From Verrucomicrobiota bacterium (lineage in GTDB: Bacteria; Verrucomicrobiota; Verrucomicrobiia; Chthoniobacterales; Terrimicrobiaceae), in NCBI GenBank assembly GCA_009886045.1, contig VFJO01000288.1, forward strand, positions 1 through 33,391: 33,391 nt of DNA. The letters run 5' to 3'. Every line of letters starts with the position of its first letter. Positions within the stretch are counted from its first letter, which is position 1. The notes under the pieces are model-generated. The model did not search any database. It had not been told where the DNA came from and saw only the letters and a list, made by a program, of their open reading frames with translations. The position numbers and the translations under genes are program-made. Shown here piece by piece: positions 1-8,052 of the stretch.

Positions 1-1026
1 CCCGAAGAGAAAGAACGCGGCATCACGATCAACACAGCGCACGTTGAATACGAGACCGCAAACCGTCACTACGCGCACGTCGACTGCCCCGGCCACGCCG
101 ACTACGTCAAAAATATGATCACCGGTGCCGCCCAGATGGACGGTGCGATTCTCGTTGTTAGCGCTGCTGACGGCCCAATGCCTCAGACCCGTGAGCACAT
201 CCTTCTCGCCCGCCAAGTCGGAGTGCCTTCGGTCGTTGTTTTCATGAACAAGGTCGACATGGTTGACGACAAAGATCTCCTTGAGCTCGTTGAAATGGAA
301 GTCCGCGAACTCCTCAGCAAATACGAGTTTCCAGGCGACACAATTCCAATCATCAAAGGCAGTGCTCTCAAAGCCCTCGAAGGCGACGCCGAATACGAAA
401 AAGAAATCCACGCCCTTATGGCAGCCGTGGATGAATACATCCCACAGCCCGAGCGTCTGAAGGATCTTCCTTTCCTCATGCCCGTGGAAGATGTGTTCAA
501 CATTGAAGGTCGTGGCACCGTAGCCACCGGCCGTGTAGAACGTGGTATCCTTAAGAAAATGGAGGAAGTCGAAATCGTTGGTCTTCGCGACACGAAAAAG
601 ACAACCGTCACCGACATCGAAATGTTCCGCAAGCTCCTCGACACCGCCGAAGCCGGCGACAACGTCGGTGTGCTTCTCCGTGGCACTAAGAAAGAGGAAA
701 TCGAGCGCGGCCAAGTCATCGCCAAGCCCGGTTCGATCAAGCCACACACCAAGTTCAAAGCCGAGGTCTATGTCCTCAGCAAAGACGAAGGTGGTCGCCA
801 CACGCCGTTCTTCACCAACTACCGCCCGCAATTCTATTTCCGTACGACCGACGTGACCGGAACAGTCAAATTGCCAGAAGGAGTTGAAATGGTCATGCCC
901 GGTGATAACGTTTCCGTGGAAGTCGAGCTCATCACTCCAATCGCAATGGAAAAAACCATCCGCTTTGCTATCCGCGAAGGCGGCCGCACCGTAGGTGCCG
1001 GACGCGTTGGTGATATCATCGCCTAA
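1..1026 (+). CDS. tuf: Elongation factor Tu, 5' end missing
   Basis: EF-Tu delivers aminoacyl-tRNA to the ribosome as a GTP complex. The reading frame is open from base 1, so the gene runs off the left edge. By comparison with E. coli EF-Tu about 53 residues are missing, including the P-loop (GHVDHGKT). Visible GTPase motifs are RGITINT (switch I), DCPGH (G3), NKVD (G4) and GSALKALEG (G5). Domains 2 and 3 are complete and end in [15 protein letters not shown]. The order tuf, tRNA-Trp, secE, nusG is a classic bacterial arrangement and supports the call. Identity is essentially certain; only the start is unseen. Confidence 0.98.
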   Translation, partial: PEEKERGITINTAHVEYETANRHYAHVDCPGHADYVKNMITGAAQMDGAILVVSAADGPMPQTREHILLARQVGVPSVVVFMNKVDMVDDKDLLELVEMEVRELLSKYEFPGDTIPIIKGSALKALEGDAEYEKEIHALMAAVDEYIPQPERLKDLPFLMPVEDVFNIEGRGTVATGRVERGILKKMEEVEIVGLRDTKKTTVTDIEMFRKLLDTAEAGDNVGVLLRGTKKEEIERGQVIAKPGSIKPHTKFKAEVYVLSKDEGGRHTPFFTNYRPQFYFRTTDVTGTVKLPEGVEMVMPGDNVSVEVELITPIAMEKTIRFAIREGGRTVGAGRVGDIIA

Positions 1027-1069
1027 CCACAAACGCCCGCTTCACAAACGGGCCGGAGTCAAATTCCGA

Positions 1070-1142
<73 letters not shown>

Positions 1143-1169
1143 TGGCTCCTTCTTAACAACACAAACCCG

Positions 1170-1385
1170 ATGTTTTCAAAAATCCGCAAGTTCACCTCCG
1201 AAGTCAGGGTGGAACTCGGCAAGGCCCAGTGGCCATGGGATCCCAGTGAAAAAGGATTCCGCCGATATAAAGAACTCACCGACTCAACAATCGTCGTTTT
1301 CGTGGCCATGGTATTGCTTGGTGGCTACATCGCATTCTTCGACTTCATTCTCATCAACGTGGTTGGTTTTTTAACCAATCCCTAA
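1170..1385 (+). CDS. secE: Preprotein translocase subunit SecE
   Basis: SecE is the small clamp subunit of the SecYEG channel in the inner membrane. The 71-residue product has the standard short-SecE layout: an amphipathic N-terminal helix with the conserved stretch VRVELGKAQWP, then one transmembrane helix (about residues 42-66, STIVVFVAMVLLGGYIAFF and onward). I chose ATG 1170 because the in-frame upstream ATG at 1116 lies inside the tRNA-Trp gene. The next gene, nusG, starts 24 bases downstream, the usual pairing. Confidence 0.95.
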   Translation: MFSKIRKFTSEVRVELGKAQWPWDPSEKGFRRYKELTDSTIVVFVAMVLLGGYIAFFDFILINVVGFLTNP

Positions 1386-1409
1386 TCTCCTCCGAACGGA
1401 ATTTACAAA

Positions 1410-1973
1410 ATGGCATTAGCCCCGAAAGATCAATGGTTTGTCGTGCACGTCCTCTCCGGACAGGAGCAGAAAGTGAAAGACAATATCGACCGCCGAATCA
1501 TCACCGATGAAATGTCCGAACTCATTTTTGAGGTCCTCATCCCAACCGAGCGCGTGCAGGAAATTAAGCGAGGCAAAAAGACCGAGACGACTCGCAAGTT
1601 TTTTCCGGGTTATCTGATTATCAACATGCACCTCCTCGATGAAAACAACCAACTCGTCGAGAAGACGTGGTATTTCATCAAAGACACCGCAGGCGTTCTT
1701 GGCTTTGCTGGCACAAAGGACCGCCCGATTCCCATGCGTCCGAAGGAAGTGGAAGGTCTTCTCGCGCAAATCCGCGACCGTGAAGACACGGTGAAACCGA
1801 AAATCCATTTCGAAGTCGGTGATAAGGTCAAAGTAGCCGATGGCCCGTTCCAAAATCAAAACGGTCTCGTTGAAGAAATCGATCCCGAGCGCGGCAAACT
1901 CCGTGTTTCTGTGAGCATCTTCGGCCGCGATACCCTCGTGGATCTCGAATACTGGCAAGTCGAAAAAGCCTAG
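1410..1973 (+). CDS. nusG: Transcription elongation/antitermination factor NusG
   Basis: NusG binds RNA polymerase to prevent pausing and couples it to ribosomes or Rho. The 187-residue protein has an N-terminal NGN domain beginning QWFVVHVLSGQEQKVKDNI and including FFPGYLIINM, followed by a C-terminal KOW domain (about residues 130-187) with VGDKVKVADGPFQNQNG. Length matches the family. It follows secE, as in most bacteria, but the expected rplK does not come next. The last codons and the TAG stop fall inside a 14-bp tandem repeat (1958-1996), so the C-terminus ends VEKA directly at the repeat. Confidence 0.97.
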   Translation: MALAPKDQWFVVHVLSGQEQKVKDNIDRRIITDEMSELIFEVLIPTERVQEIKRGKKTETTRKFFPGYLIINMHLLDENNQLVEKTWYFIKDTAGVLGFAGTKDRPIPMRPKEVEGLLAQIRDREDTVKPKIHFEVGDKVKVADGPFQNQNGLVEEIDPERGKLRVSVSIFGRDTLVDLEYWQVEKA

Positions 1974-1996
1974 TCGAAAAAGCCTAGTCGAAAAAG
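1958..1996. repeat. 14-bp tandem repeat spanning the nusG stop codon
   Basis: The unit AGTCGAAAAAGCCT occurs at 1958-1971 and 1972-1985, and its first 11 bases recur at 1986-1996. The first copy encodes the final residues of NusG and the TAG stop begins at its last base. The later copies are non-coding. The pattern fits replication slippage that duplicated the end of the gene. No hairpin or promoter is evident within it. Confidence 0.95.
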
Positions 1997-2060
1997 ATTG
2001 ATCCCATCTTCCAAAAATTTTCCTATCCGGCGGGAATCAAAGCATGCCGGAAAATGTAGT

Positions 2061-2074
2061 CCGGATTCATCCGG
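2061..2074. repeat. Short perfect inverted repeat in the rpsA leader
   Basis: CCGGAT (2061-2066) and ATCCGG (2069-2074) form a near-continuous palindrome about 90 bases before the rpsA start. The gap between nusG and rpsA (1974-2166) otherwise holds the tandem repeat and no convincing promoter. A weak TTGATC at 1998-2003 has no good -10 partner. The leader could be an S1 autoregulatory region, as S1 in other bacteria represses its own mRNA, but nothing here proves that. Confidence 0.4.
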
Positions 2075-2166
2075 TCAAACCTCGCGCGCGGTCGACGTGG
2101 CCGCAAGCCGCCCTCACTTTCCTGTTTGAGGCCGGTGGCGAACAAAAACAAGGAACCATCAACCAT

Positions 2167-3846
2167 ATGTCAGCATTTCAAGAATTGATCGCTAGCTCGA
2201 TCAAAAACTATCGTGAAGGAAGCATCGTCAAGGGTCACATCCTTGAGATCAGACCACGGGAATTCCTCGTGGATATCGGATACAAAAGCGAGGGCGTGAT
2301 CCCGGCCTCGGAATTTGACGAACCTGAATCCGTCGAACTCGGCGACGAAGTCGAAGTCCTCCTCGAGCGCCTCGAAAACGACGAGGGCATGGTCGTTCTC
2401 TCAAAAGAGAAAGCCGCTCAACGCCAGAATTGGGAAAAAATTGTCGGAGTTTTTAAAGGTGACGGACTCATCAAAGGTAAAGTTCGCAGCGCCGTCAAAG
2501 GCGGTCTCACCGTCAATGTGGGCGTGGAGGCATTTCTCCCCGCATCGCAGATCGACATCGTGCCCCCGAAGGATCTTCAACAATTCGTTGGCAATACCTA
2601 CGACTTCAAGATCGTCAAAATCAACGAAGATCGCAAAAACGTCGTTCTCAGCCGCCGCGAAATCATCGAGCAGGAACGCTCCGAAAAACGCCAAGCCTTC
2701 CTCGGCGGAGTCAATATCGGCGATACAATCGTCGGCACGGTCAAAAATATCACCGACTTTGGAGCATTCATCGACCTCGATGGCATTGACGGACTTCTTC
2801 ATGTCACCGACATGTCGTGGGCTCGCTTGAACCATCCATCCGAACTCATCAAGGTCGGCCAGCAACTCTCTGTTCAAGTCCTCGATATCAACAAGGACAA
2901 GGAGCGCGTCTCACTTGGTCTTAAGCAGCTGCAGTCAAACCCATGGGATAAGATCGAAGAACGCTTCCCAGTTGGCCAAAAAGTCTCAGGCAAGGTCACA
3001 AACCTCATGCCATACGGCGCCTTCGTGCAGATCGAAGACGGCGTCGAAGGTCTCATCCATGTGTCGGAACTCTCTTGGACCAAGCGTATCGCTCGTCCGT
3101 CAGATGTCCTCACCCTCGGTCAGGAAGTCGAAGCCCTCGTACTTGGCGTCAACAAAGATGAGCAGAAAATCTCTCTCGGCGTCCGCCAGCTCGAACCAAA
3201 TCCTTGGGACGAGATCGAGCTTCGCTACATGATCGGCAAACAGGTCAAGGGCAAAGTTCGCAATATGACCGCCTACGGCGCATTCGTGGAACTTGAGGAA
3301 GGCATCGACGGCATGATCCACGTGTCCGATCTCTCTTGGACACGCAAGATCAACCACCCGAGTGAAATGCTCAAAAAAGGTGACGATCTCGAAGCCGTGG
3401 TGCTCGACATCGACAAGACCAATCAGCGCATCAGCTTGGGAGTTAAACAAATCGACACCGATCCTTGGAAAGAAATCGATGGCCGCTTCCGTATCGGCGA
3501 TCTGGTCAAGGGTACGATCTCAAAACTCACCAACTTTGGCGCCTTTGTCCAACTCCAAGACGACATCGACGGCCTCGTGCACATCTCGCAGATCAGCGAA
3601 GACCGTGTCGAGAAAGTCAAGGACGTCCTCAAGGTCGGCCAAGAAGTCGAAGCCCGCGTCATTAAGGTGGATAAAGCCGAGCGCCGTATTGGCCTTTCGG
3701 TCAAGGCCGCCAATTACAGCGAGGAAGCTCTCCGCAAGGAAGCTGAAACGCTTGACACCCTGCGCCCAGGCGAAGATATGGTCGGACTCGACCAAGCTTT
3801 CCAGTTCGCAGAAGACGAATACCGTCCCGGTGAACCAAAAAATTAA
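2167..3846 (+). CDS. rpsA: 30S ribosomal protein S1
   Basis: S1 helps mRNA bind to the 30S subunit. From ATG 2167 the product is 559 residues, close to the 557 of E. coli, and starts MSAFQELIASSIKNYREGSIV, matching the family N-terminus. Six S1 (OB-fold) repeats follow; the typical signature GAFV-x-GVEG-L-IHVSELSW recurs in repeats 3 to 5, with SLGVKQL-type linkers. An in-frame ATG at 2044 would add 41 residues that do not look like S1. AAGGAA (2150-2155) precedes ATG 2167 with suitable spacing, so I prefer the shorter form. rpsA directly after nusG is unusual. Confidence 0.96.
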   Translation: MSAFQELIASSIKNYREGSIVKGHILEIRPREFLVDIGYKSEGVIPASEFDEPESVELGDEVEVLLERLENDEGMVVLSKEKAAQRQNWEKIVGVFKGDGLIKGKVRSAVKGGLTVNVGVEAFLPASQIDIVPPKDLQQFVGNTYDFKIVKINEDRKNVVLSRREIIEQERSEKRQAFLGGVNIGDTIVGTVKNITDFGAFIDLDGIDGLLHVTDMSWARLNHPSELIKVGQQLSVQVLDINKDKERVSLGLKQLQSNPWDKIEERFPVGQKVSGKVTNLMPYGAFVQIEDGVEGLIHVSELSWTKRIARPSDVLTLGQEVEALVLGVNKDEQKISLGVRQLEPNPWDEIELRYMIGKQVKGKVRNMTAYGAFVELEEGIDGMIHVSDLSWTRKINHPSEMLKKGDDLEAVVLDIDKTNQRISLGVKQIDTDPWKEIDGRFRIGDLVKGTISKLTNFGAFVQLQDDIDGLVHISQISEDRVEKVKDVLKVGQEVEARVIKVDKAERRIGLSVKAANYSEEALRKEAETLDTLRPGEDMVGLDQAFQFAEDEYRPGEPKN

Positions 3847-3879
3847 TCCGCTGCGCTCACTGGAGTCGTATCACATAAG

Positions 3880-4212
3880 ATGAACAAACCCGAAATCACA
3901 GCTTACCTAAAAACCCATTGTGGTTGGAGCCGTGGCGTACGCGCGGTTTTTGAAAAATATGACCTCTCCTACACCGAGAAGGACATCATTCAAAACTCGA
4001 ACTATCGCTTTGAGATGGAGCAACTGAGCGGCCAACCGCTCTCCCCCTGCGTCCTCATAGACGGCAAAATGCTCGCCGATATCAGCGGTGAGGAAGTGGA
4101 AGCCTATATGCTCCAAAACAGCATTGTAGGCGATGCTTCCAAACCCACCGACGTCCCACTGAATGCCCCGTGCTCCGACGAGGAACACGTGGCCATGGTT
4201 CAGGTCCGGTAA
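3880..4212 (+). CDS. Monothiol glutaredoxin-like protein
   Basis: A 110-residue thioredoxin-fold protein. The active site is C14-G-W-S, a variant of the CGFS monothiol motif. The cis-proline is in LSPCVLIDG, followed by a glutathione-site-like DISGEEVEAY helix. Proteins of this class can carry or transfer Fe-S clusters or reduce mixed disulfides with glutathione. Two extra cysteines (one beside the cis-proline, one in the C-terminal APCSDEEH) could be redox partners. It follows rpsA by 33 bases and ends before a strong terminator, so it is probably co-transcribed with rpsA. The substrate is unknown. Confidence 0.8.
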   Translation: MNKPEITAYLKTHCGWSRGVRAVFEKYDLSYTEKDIIQNSNYRFEMEQLSGQPLSPCVLIDGKMLADISGEEVEAYMLQNSIVGDASKPTDVPLNAPCSDEEHVAMVQVR

Positions 4213-4233
4213 GCAAAAAATATACTCAACTCC

Positions 4234-4274
4234 AAAGACCGCTGTGATGTGAATTCGCAGCGGTCTTTTTCTTT
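4234..4274 (+). terminator. Rho-independent terminator after the glutaredoxin gene
   Basis: AAAGACCGCTG (4234-4244) pairs perfectly with CAGCGGTCTTT (4258-4268) around a 13-base loop. The 3' arm runs into a T-rich tail (TTTTTCTTT). It should end the transcript covering rpsA and the glutaredoxin gene. Confidence 0.9.
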
Positions 4275-4328
4275 AACGCCACATTCAGCGCGCTATTCTC
4301 CTCCGAGCATGAGGCTCTTTCACAAGTC

Positions 4329-5507
4329 ATGATTAAACGTCGTAAAAAAGCTCGATCAGGCTTGGATTCATCTCAGCCTAGGAATTTGCACGAACGAACC
4401 ATGGTGCTCGTGGATCAGCATCCGCTTCGGGAGGCAGCCGGTCAGGAGGCTCAGGAACTGCTTCGTGAAGTCGATAGACTCCACGCTGCTTTAAACGAGT
4501 TCGATCGCACGATTCAGCCGAATTACGAGCGTTGGGAGTCTCAAAATTTGGGGTTACTGCTCGAGGAGGAACGTCAACTGGAGTATAAAATCTCGGAACT
4601 GCAAAACGACATTGACTTTGCTGAGGCGGAAGCTTTTTTCAAACACGCAGACCCTTACAAAATTTTTAAAAAAGCCGAGGCGCAGCGTGAAGTGGCGAAA
4701 GCTGCTCAGCAAGAAAATGACACCGACCGCTCAGATGCTTCCGCGCAGACAGAAGCCGAAAGCCAAGCTCAATACGAGCGAGAAGCCCAATTTAGTGAAG
4801 AGGAACAGGCATTTCGAATCTACGTGCGCTTGTCAACCGGGCTCGAGCCGGACGCCCTCAGCGAATACCAATATGGCCGACTCTTTGAGGAGTACCGTAC
4901 ATGGCGTAAAAAAGCTGATTCGATCAAAAAAATAACCAAAAAAAAATCCACTGACATCCCAACGCAAATTAAGGAAATCTACAGGACTCTCGTGCGCCGC
5001 TTGCATCCGGATGCGTCAAAATTCGGCTCTCATTCCCAAGCCCGCACGCTTTGGCATGAATTGCAGCGTGCTTATGGAGCGTGCGATCTCGAGCAGCTTG
5101 AAGTCCTCCTTGCCATCACAGACCTTCATGAAAATGGAACCGCATCGCGATCCACGATCTTTCACATCCGGAAGGTCGCAAATAAAATGAAGCGTACGGC
5201 TTCAAGCCTTAAATCACGTCTCGGTGAAATCCAGAAAACTCAAGCTTGGATTTTCTGGCATGCGAAAGACCGTGAAGGGACTGGGTTAAAAATCCGTCGA
5301 TCTGTTGAACGGCGCATCAAGGAAGCCAGAAGTTACCTGGCAACTCTTAGTGCTGAAATCGAGGTGTGGAAGCGCCAGTCTGAAAAGCAGCGACCTGCAA
5401 AGAAGCCTCTCAAAAAACAAGCCCCTCCTCCTCTCCCTCTCAAGCAAAAGATATCCCCAAAAATCAAAAAAATGGACGCGTCTGAACAAACGGCTTTTGA
5501 TTTTTAG
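4329..5507 (+). CDS. Coiled-coil protein with a C-terminal-half J domain
   Basis: A 392-residue, highly charged, probably cytoplasmic protein with no signal peptide or membrane segment. Residues about 30-200 are long helices rich in E, K, Q and R (likely coiled coil). A J-domain core lies near residues 205-265: helix II (IKEIYRTLVRRL), the HPD tripeptide that stimulates Hsp70 ATPase, and helix III (ARTLWHELQRAYG). A second basic helical region and a K/P-rich tail follow. It is likely a DnaJ-like co-chaperone of the specialised class, lacking the Gly-rich and zinc domains. The start is uncertain: ATG 4329 or ATG 4401. It stands alone after a terminator. Confidence 0.75.
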   Translation: MIKRRKKARSGLDSSQPRNLHERTMVLVDQHPLREAAGQEAQELLREVDRLHAALNEFDRTIQPNYERWESQNLGLLLEEERQLEYKISELQNDIDFAEAEAFFKHADPYKIFKKAEAQREVAKAAQQENDTDRSDASAQTEAESQAQYEREAQFSEEEQAFRIYVRLSTGLEPDALSEYQYGRLFEEYRTWRKKADSIKKITKKKSTDIPTQIKEIYRTLVRRLHPDASKFGSHSQARTLWHELQRAYGACDLEQLEVLLAITDLHENGTASRSTIFHIRKVANKMKRTASSLKSRLGEIQKTQAWIFWHAKDREGTGLKIRRSVERRIKEARSYLATLSAEIEVWKRQSEKQRPAKKPLKKQAPPPLPLKQKISPKIKKMDASEQTAFDF

Positions 5508-5724
5508 ACAGGATGGTCCGCCTATGTAAAGGCAACTCCGGCAGGACGAGGCAGGACTATCAGGACCTGCAGGAGGATCGTGGGAATGTTGGAGGTCATA
5601 TACAAAAAGAATGCTTGTAGAGTTGTAAATAACTCATTCTCTAAGCTCTCTGTTGCCTCTGCAGTTAATTCTGCTGGATTCGGGTTTAACCAACGCTACC
5701 CTTACATTGATCCTTTTTGAAAAC
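5508..5724. other. Intergenic region with phased CAGGA repeats
   Basis: This 217-base gap before ispD has no coding signal. CAGGA occurs four times at 5542, 5552, 5561 and 5570, spaced 9-10 bases apart, and the last overlaps the palindrome CCTGCAGG (5566-5573). A small inverted repeat, GAGTT/AACTC, lies at 5620-5635. No convincing sigma-70 promoter was found, although ispD must be expressed from somewhere in this gap. Confidence 0.5.
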
Positions 5725-6387
5725 ATGAATGCCGCCATCCTTGTTGCCGCCGGTTCGAGTGTTCGCATGGGCTTTGACAAGCTCATGGCTCCACTTTGTG
5801 GGAAGCCGGTTTTGGAATGGTCGCTCCGCGCCATCGAAGATTGCCCTGGCATCGACCACGCCGTGCTCGTTTGCGCCACGACTCGCATGGCGGAATTCAC
5901 CGAACGCGCGGCCGCGTTCCCCAAGTTTCGCGACATCGTCGCGGGAGGAGCCGAGCGCAGTGTCTCGGTGCTGCGTGGCCTCCAAGCCCTCGCCACGAAT
6001 CCGCCGAATCTTGTCGCCGTGCATGACGCCGCCCGCCCACTGGTGACTTCGGCTCTCATCGAGAAAATCCTCCTTGCCGCTGCAAGCCACGGCGCGGCTT
6101 CAGCGGCCCATCTTGCCACCGACTCGCTTCATCGGGCCGATGCAACCGGCGCTCTTGTGGAAACGATTCCCCGCGTCAACCTCCTTGCTATGGAAACTCC
6201 GCAGGCCTCGCGCTACGATCTTCTCTTGGCCGCTCTGGAGGCACACCACGCGGGAGCGACGGATGAAGTCTCCGCACTCATTGCCAATGGTATCCATCCC
6301 ATTCCTGTTCTTCATGAGGAACCCAATTTCAAGATCACCTTCCCGCGAGACCTCGCGCAGGTAGAATTTTTTCTCCAAGCATCGTGA
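5725..6387 (+). CDS. ispD: 2-C-methyl-D-erythritol 4-phosphate cytidylyltransferase
   Basis: IspD couples MEP to CTP to give CDP-methylerythritol, the third step of non-mevalonate isoprenoid synthesis. The 220-residue protein has the nucleotide-binding AAGSSVRMG loop at its N-terminus, VHDAARPLV in the middle, then ETPQ, TDEVSALI and KITFPRDL, all family signatures in the expected order. An upstream in-frame ATG (5653) adds a non-homologous leader; ATG 5725 places the beta strand NAAILVAAG at the start as usual. The stop overlaps the GTG start of the acyltransferase by 4 bases (GTGA), implying translational coupling. Confidence 0.93.
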   Translation: MNAAILVAAGSSVRMGFDKLMAPLCGKPVLEWSLRAIEDCPGIDHAVLVCATTRMAEFTERAAAFPKFRDIVAGGAERSVSVLRGLQALATNPPNLVAVHDAARPLVTSALIEKILLAAASHGAASAAHLATDSLHRADATGALVETIPRVNLLAMETPQASRYDLLLAALEAHHAGATDEVSALIANGIHPIPVLHEEPNFKITFPRDLAQVEFFLQAS

Positions 6388-7400
6388 GCGCAGAAAATCC
6401 TTCACCCGAACCGGCCCAGCGAGCCGTCTCCAGCTTCAAGCGCCTGCGATACCAACTCGAGTTGATAGGCCTCCAGCTCGTTGAAGCCTTTCTTCCACAC
6501 CTGCCCTACACTGCGCTTCAGCCGCTGGCCAACATCCTCGGGTTTGCCTTTTTTCACTTGGACTCCCGCTCCCGAGCGGTGGCGATGGATAATTTGCGGG
6601 TGGCATTCGGATCCACCTACACCCCGGCAGAGCGAGCCCGCATCGCCCGCAAGTCGTTTCAGAATTTCGCGCGAACCATGCTCTGCCTCTTCTGGTCACC
6701 AAATCTGACTCCGGAAAATTATCAAAACTACATCCGCATCGATGGTCTCGATAACCACCCAATCCATCGCAGCAAAAGCACGCCCGGCGTTTATTTCCTC
6801 ACGCATTTCTCGAACTTTGAGTGGATCAGCCTTGCAAGTTCCTTCGCAGTGACCCCTGGCCTAGTCATCACGCAGACATTTAAAAATCCTCTCCTCGGTC
6901 CCATATTCGACCGACTCCGGGCCAGGGGCGGCCACACGATCATTCCTCCCTCGCGCGCCCTCATTCGGATGATCAAGCTCCTGCGTGCAGGGGGAAAGGT
7001 CGGCGCTGCCGCCGATCTGAGTATCAATCCGAAACATGGCGCTGTCCCCGTGCGCTGCTTCGGACTCTGGACATCCATGAGCCCCATAGCTGGTATCCTC
7101 GCCGAGCGCGGCGGCGCAGGCCTCGTCCCAAGCCAAATTTTCCCAGAGCCTAACGGCCGCTTCCGACTGGTTTACCATCCCCCGCTTGCGTTGCCAGATG
7201 GCGCCACGCACCAGCAAATCGCTCAAGCTTGTTGGGATATCATGGAGCCCATGATCATCAAAAATCCCGAACTCTGGCTTTGGAGCTACAAACAGTGGAG
7301 ATACAAGCCCTCGACCGCTCCAGAGGGCCGTTACCCATTCTACGCCAATTCGACCAATCGTTTTGACGAAATCTTAGACGGCCAACCTTCGGCCCTTTGA
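6384..7400 (+). CDS. LpxL/HtrB-family lysophospholipid or lipid A acyltransferase
   Basis: A 338-residue member of the bacterial lipid A biosynthesis acyltransferase family, which transfers fatty acyl chains to lipid A precursors or related lipids at the inner membrane. The catalytic HX4E motif is H141-FSNF-E146, followed by conserved GHTIIPPSRALIRMIKLLRAGG and a later substrate-groove region (GAVPVRCFG). Hydrophobic stretches near residues 28-60 suggest membrane attachment. The start is GTG 6384, overlapping the ispD stop. Whether it acts on lipid A or another glycolipid cannot be decided from sequence; a lipid A role would mean an LPS-bearing outer membrane. Confidence 0.82.
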   Translation: MSAENPSPEPAQRAVSSFKRLRYQLELIGLQLVEAFLPHLPYTALQPLANILGFAFFHLDSRSRAVAMDNLRVAFGSTYTPAERARIARKSFQNFARTMLCLFWSPNLTPENYQNYIRIDGLDNHPIHRSKSTPGVYFLTHFSNFEWISLASSFAVTPGLVITQTFKNPLLGPIFDRLRARGGHTIIPPSRALIRMIKLLRAGGKVGAAADLSINPKHGAVPVRCFGLWTSMSPIAGILAERGGAGLVPSQIFPEPNGRFRLVYHPPLALPDGATHQQIAQACWDIMEPMIIKNPELWLWSYKQWRYKPSTAPEGRYPFYANSTNRFDEILDGQPSAL

Positions 7401-7401
7401 T

Positions 7402-7908
7402 TTATTTGTCTCCAGCCCCAGGCAAACCTTGTAGGCGTTCGCCCGGCCAGATGTTGTTTTTCGTAAACCACCCGCGTGGCATCTCAAGGGCTAACGCAAT
7501 TTGAGGGAACCGGCTCGGCACGGGACGTTCGCTAAACGGTTCGAGATCGTGAATCTCCATGATCGCGCCGTTGGGAGCAATGTAGGCGATGGTGAGCGGC
7601 AGCTCGGTATTCCGCATCCAGAAGGCAACCGGGCCGGTCTGAGGCATAATGAAAAGCATGCCGGCATCCGGTGCGAGAGCCTTTCGGAACATCAGCCCCG
7701 CCGCTCTCTCGTGCTCTTCATCGGCGATTTCCGCGCGGATAGTTTTGCTCCCGATGGAGAGGTTTACTGATTCCAATTCTGGCTGCGCCGCCGTTTGAGC
7801 GGGAGCGATTGGAGCCACTGCAAGAAAAAAAACGGCAATGAGCCACGCGCGCCAAGCAAAAGAAAAATCGCCGAATTTATTGACAGGTTGGTTGGAATTT
7901 GGAGACAT
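7402..7908 (-). CDS. Secreted DUF192 protein
   Basis: A 168-residue protein of the DUF192 family, whose function is not known. The N-terminus has a signal sequence (about residues 18-38, WRAWLIAVFFLAVAPIAPAQ) with a likely cleavage after AQT or AQA. The domain shows RAAGLMFRKAL, MLFIMPQTGPVAFWMRNT and the acidic IHDLEP. I chose ATG 7908 because it begins just before the signal peptide; a longer frame to 7977 adds nothing recognisable. It is convergent with the acyltransferase gene (1-base gap) and divergent from actA. Confidence 0.82.
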   Translation of the reverse strand: MSPNSNQPVNKFGDFSFAWRAWLIAVFFLAVAPIAPAQTAAQPELESVNLSIGSKTIRAEIADEEHERAAGLMFRKALAPDAGMLFIMPQTGPVAFWMRNTELPLTIAYIAPNGAIMEIHDLEPFSERPVPSRFPQIALALEMPRGWFTKNNIWPGERLQGLPGAGDK

Positions 7909-8052
7909 AAGACGCCTATAAAAACATGTATCTCGAACAGTAGTCACCTCGTAAACATCAATCGCCCTAGCCTCCAAACTGGGCTTCTTACAAAATGGGG
8001 ATGCAAATCTGAAAACACTGAATCAAAACTTTCAATTATGACGCTCTGATCA

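Noticed and set aside
1035-1053. Terminator between tuf and tRNA-Trp
   Set aside because: The 5-bp stem has no T tract; at best it is a processing hairpin.
1416-1958. Minus-strand open frame opposite nusG
   Set aside because: It mirrors the nusG coding frame and shows no domain of its own.
2044-2166. 41-residue N-terminal extension of S1
   Set aside because: The added residues are basic and unlike S1, while the ATG at 2167 has a ribosome-binding site and gives a family-typical N-terminus.
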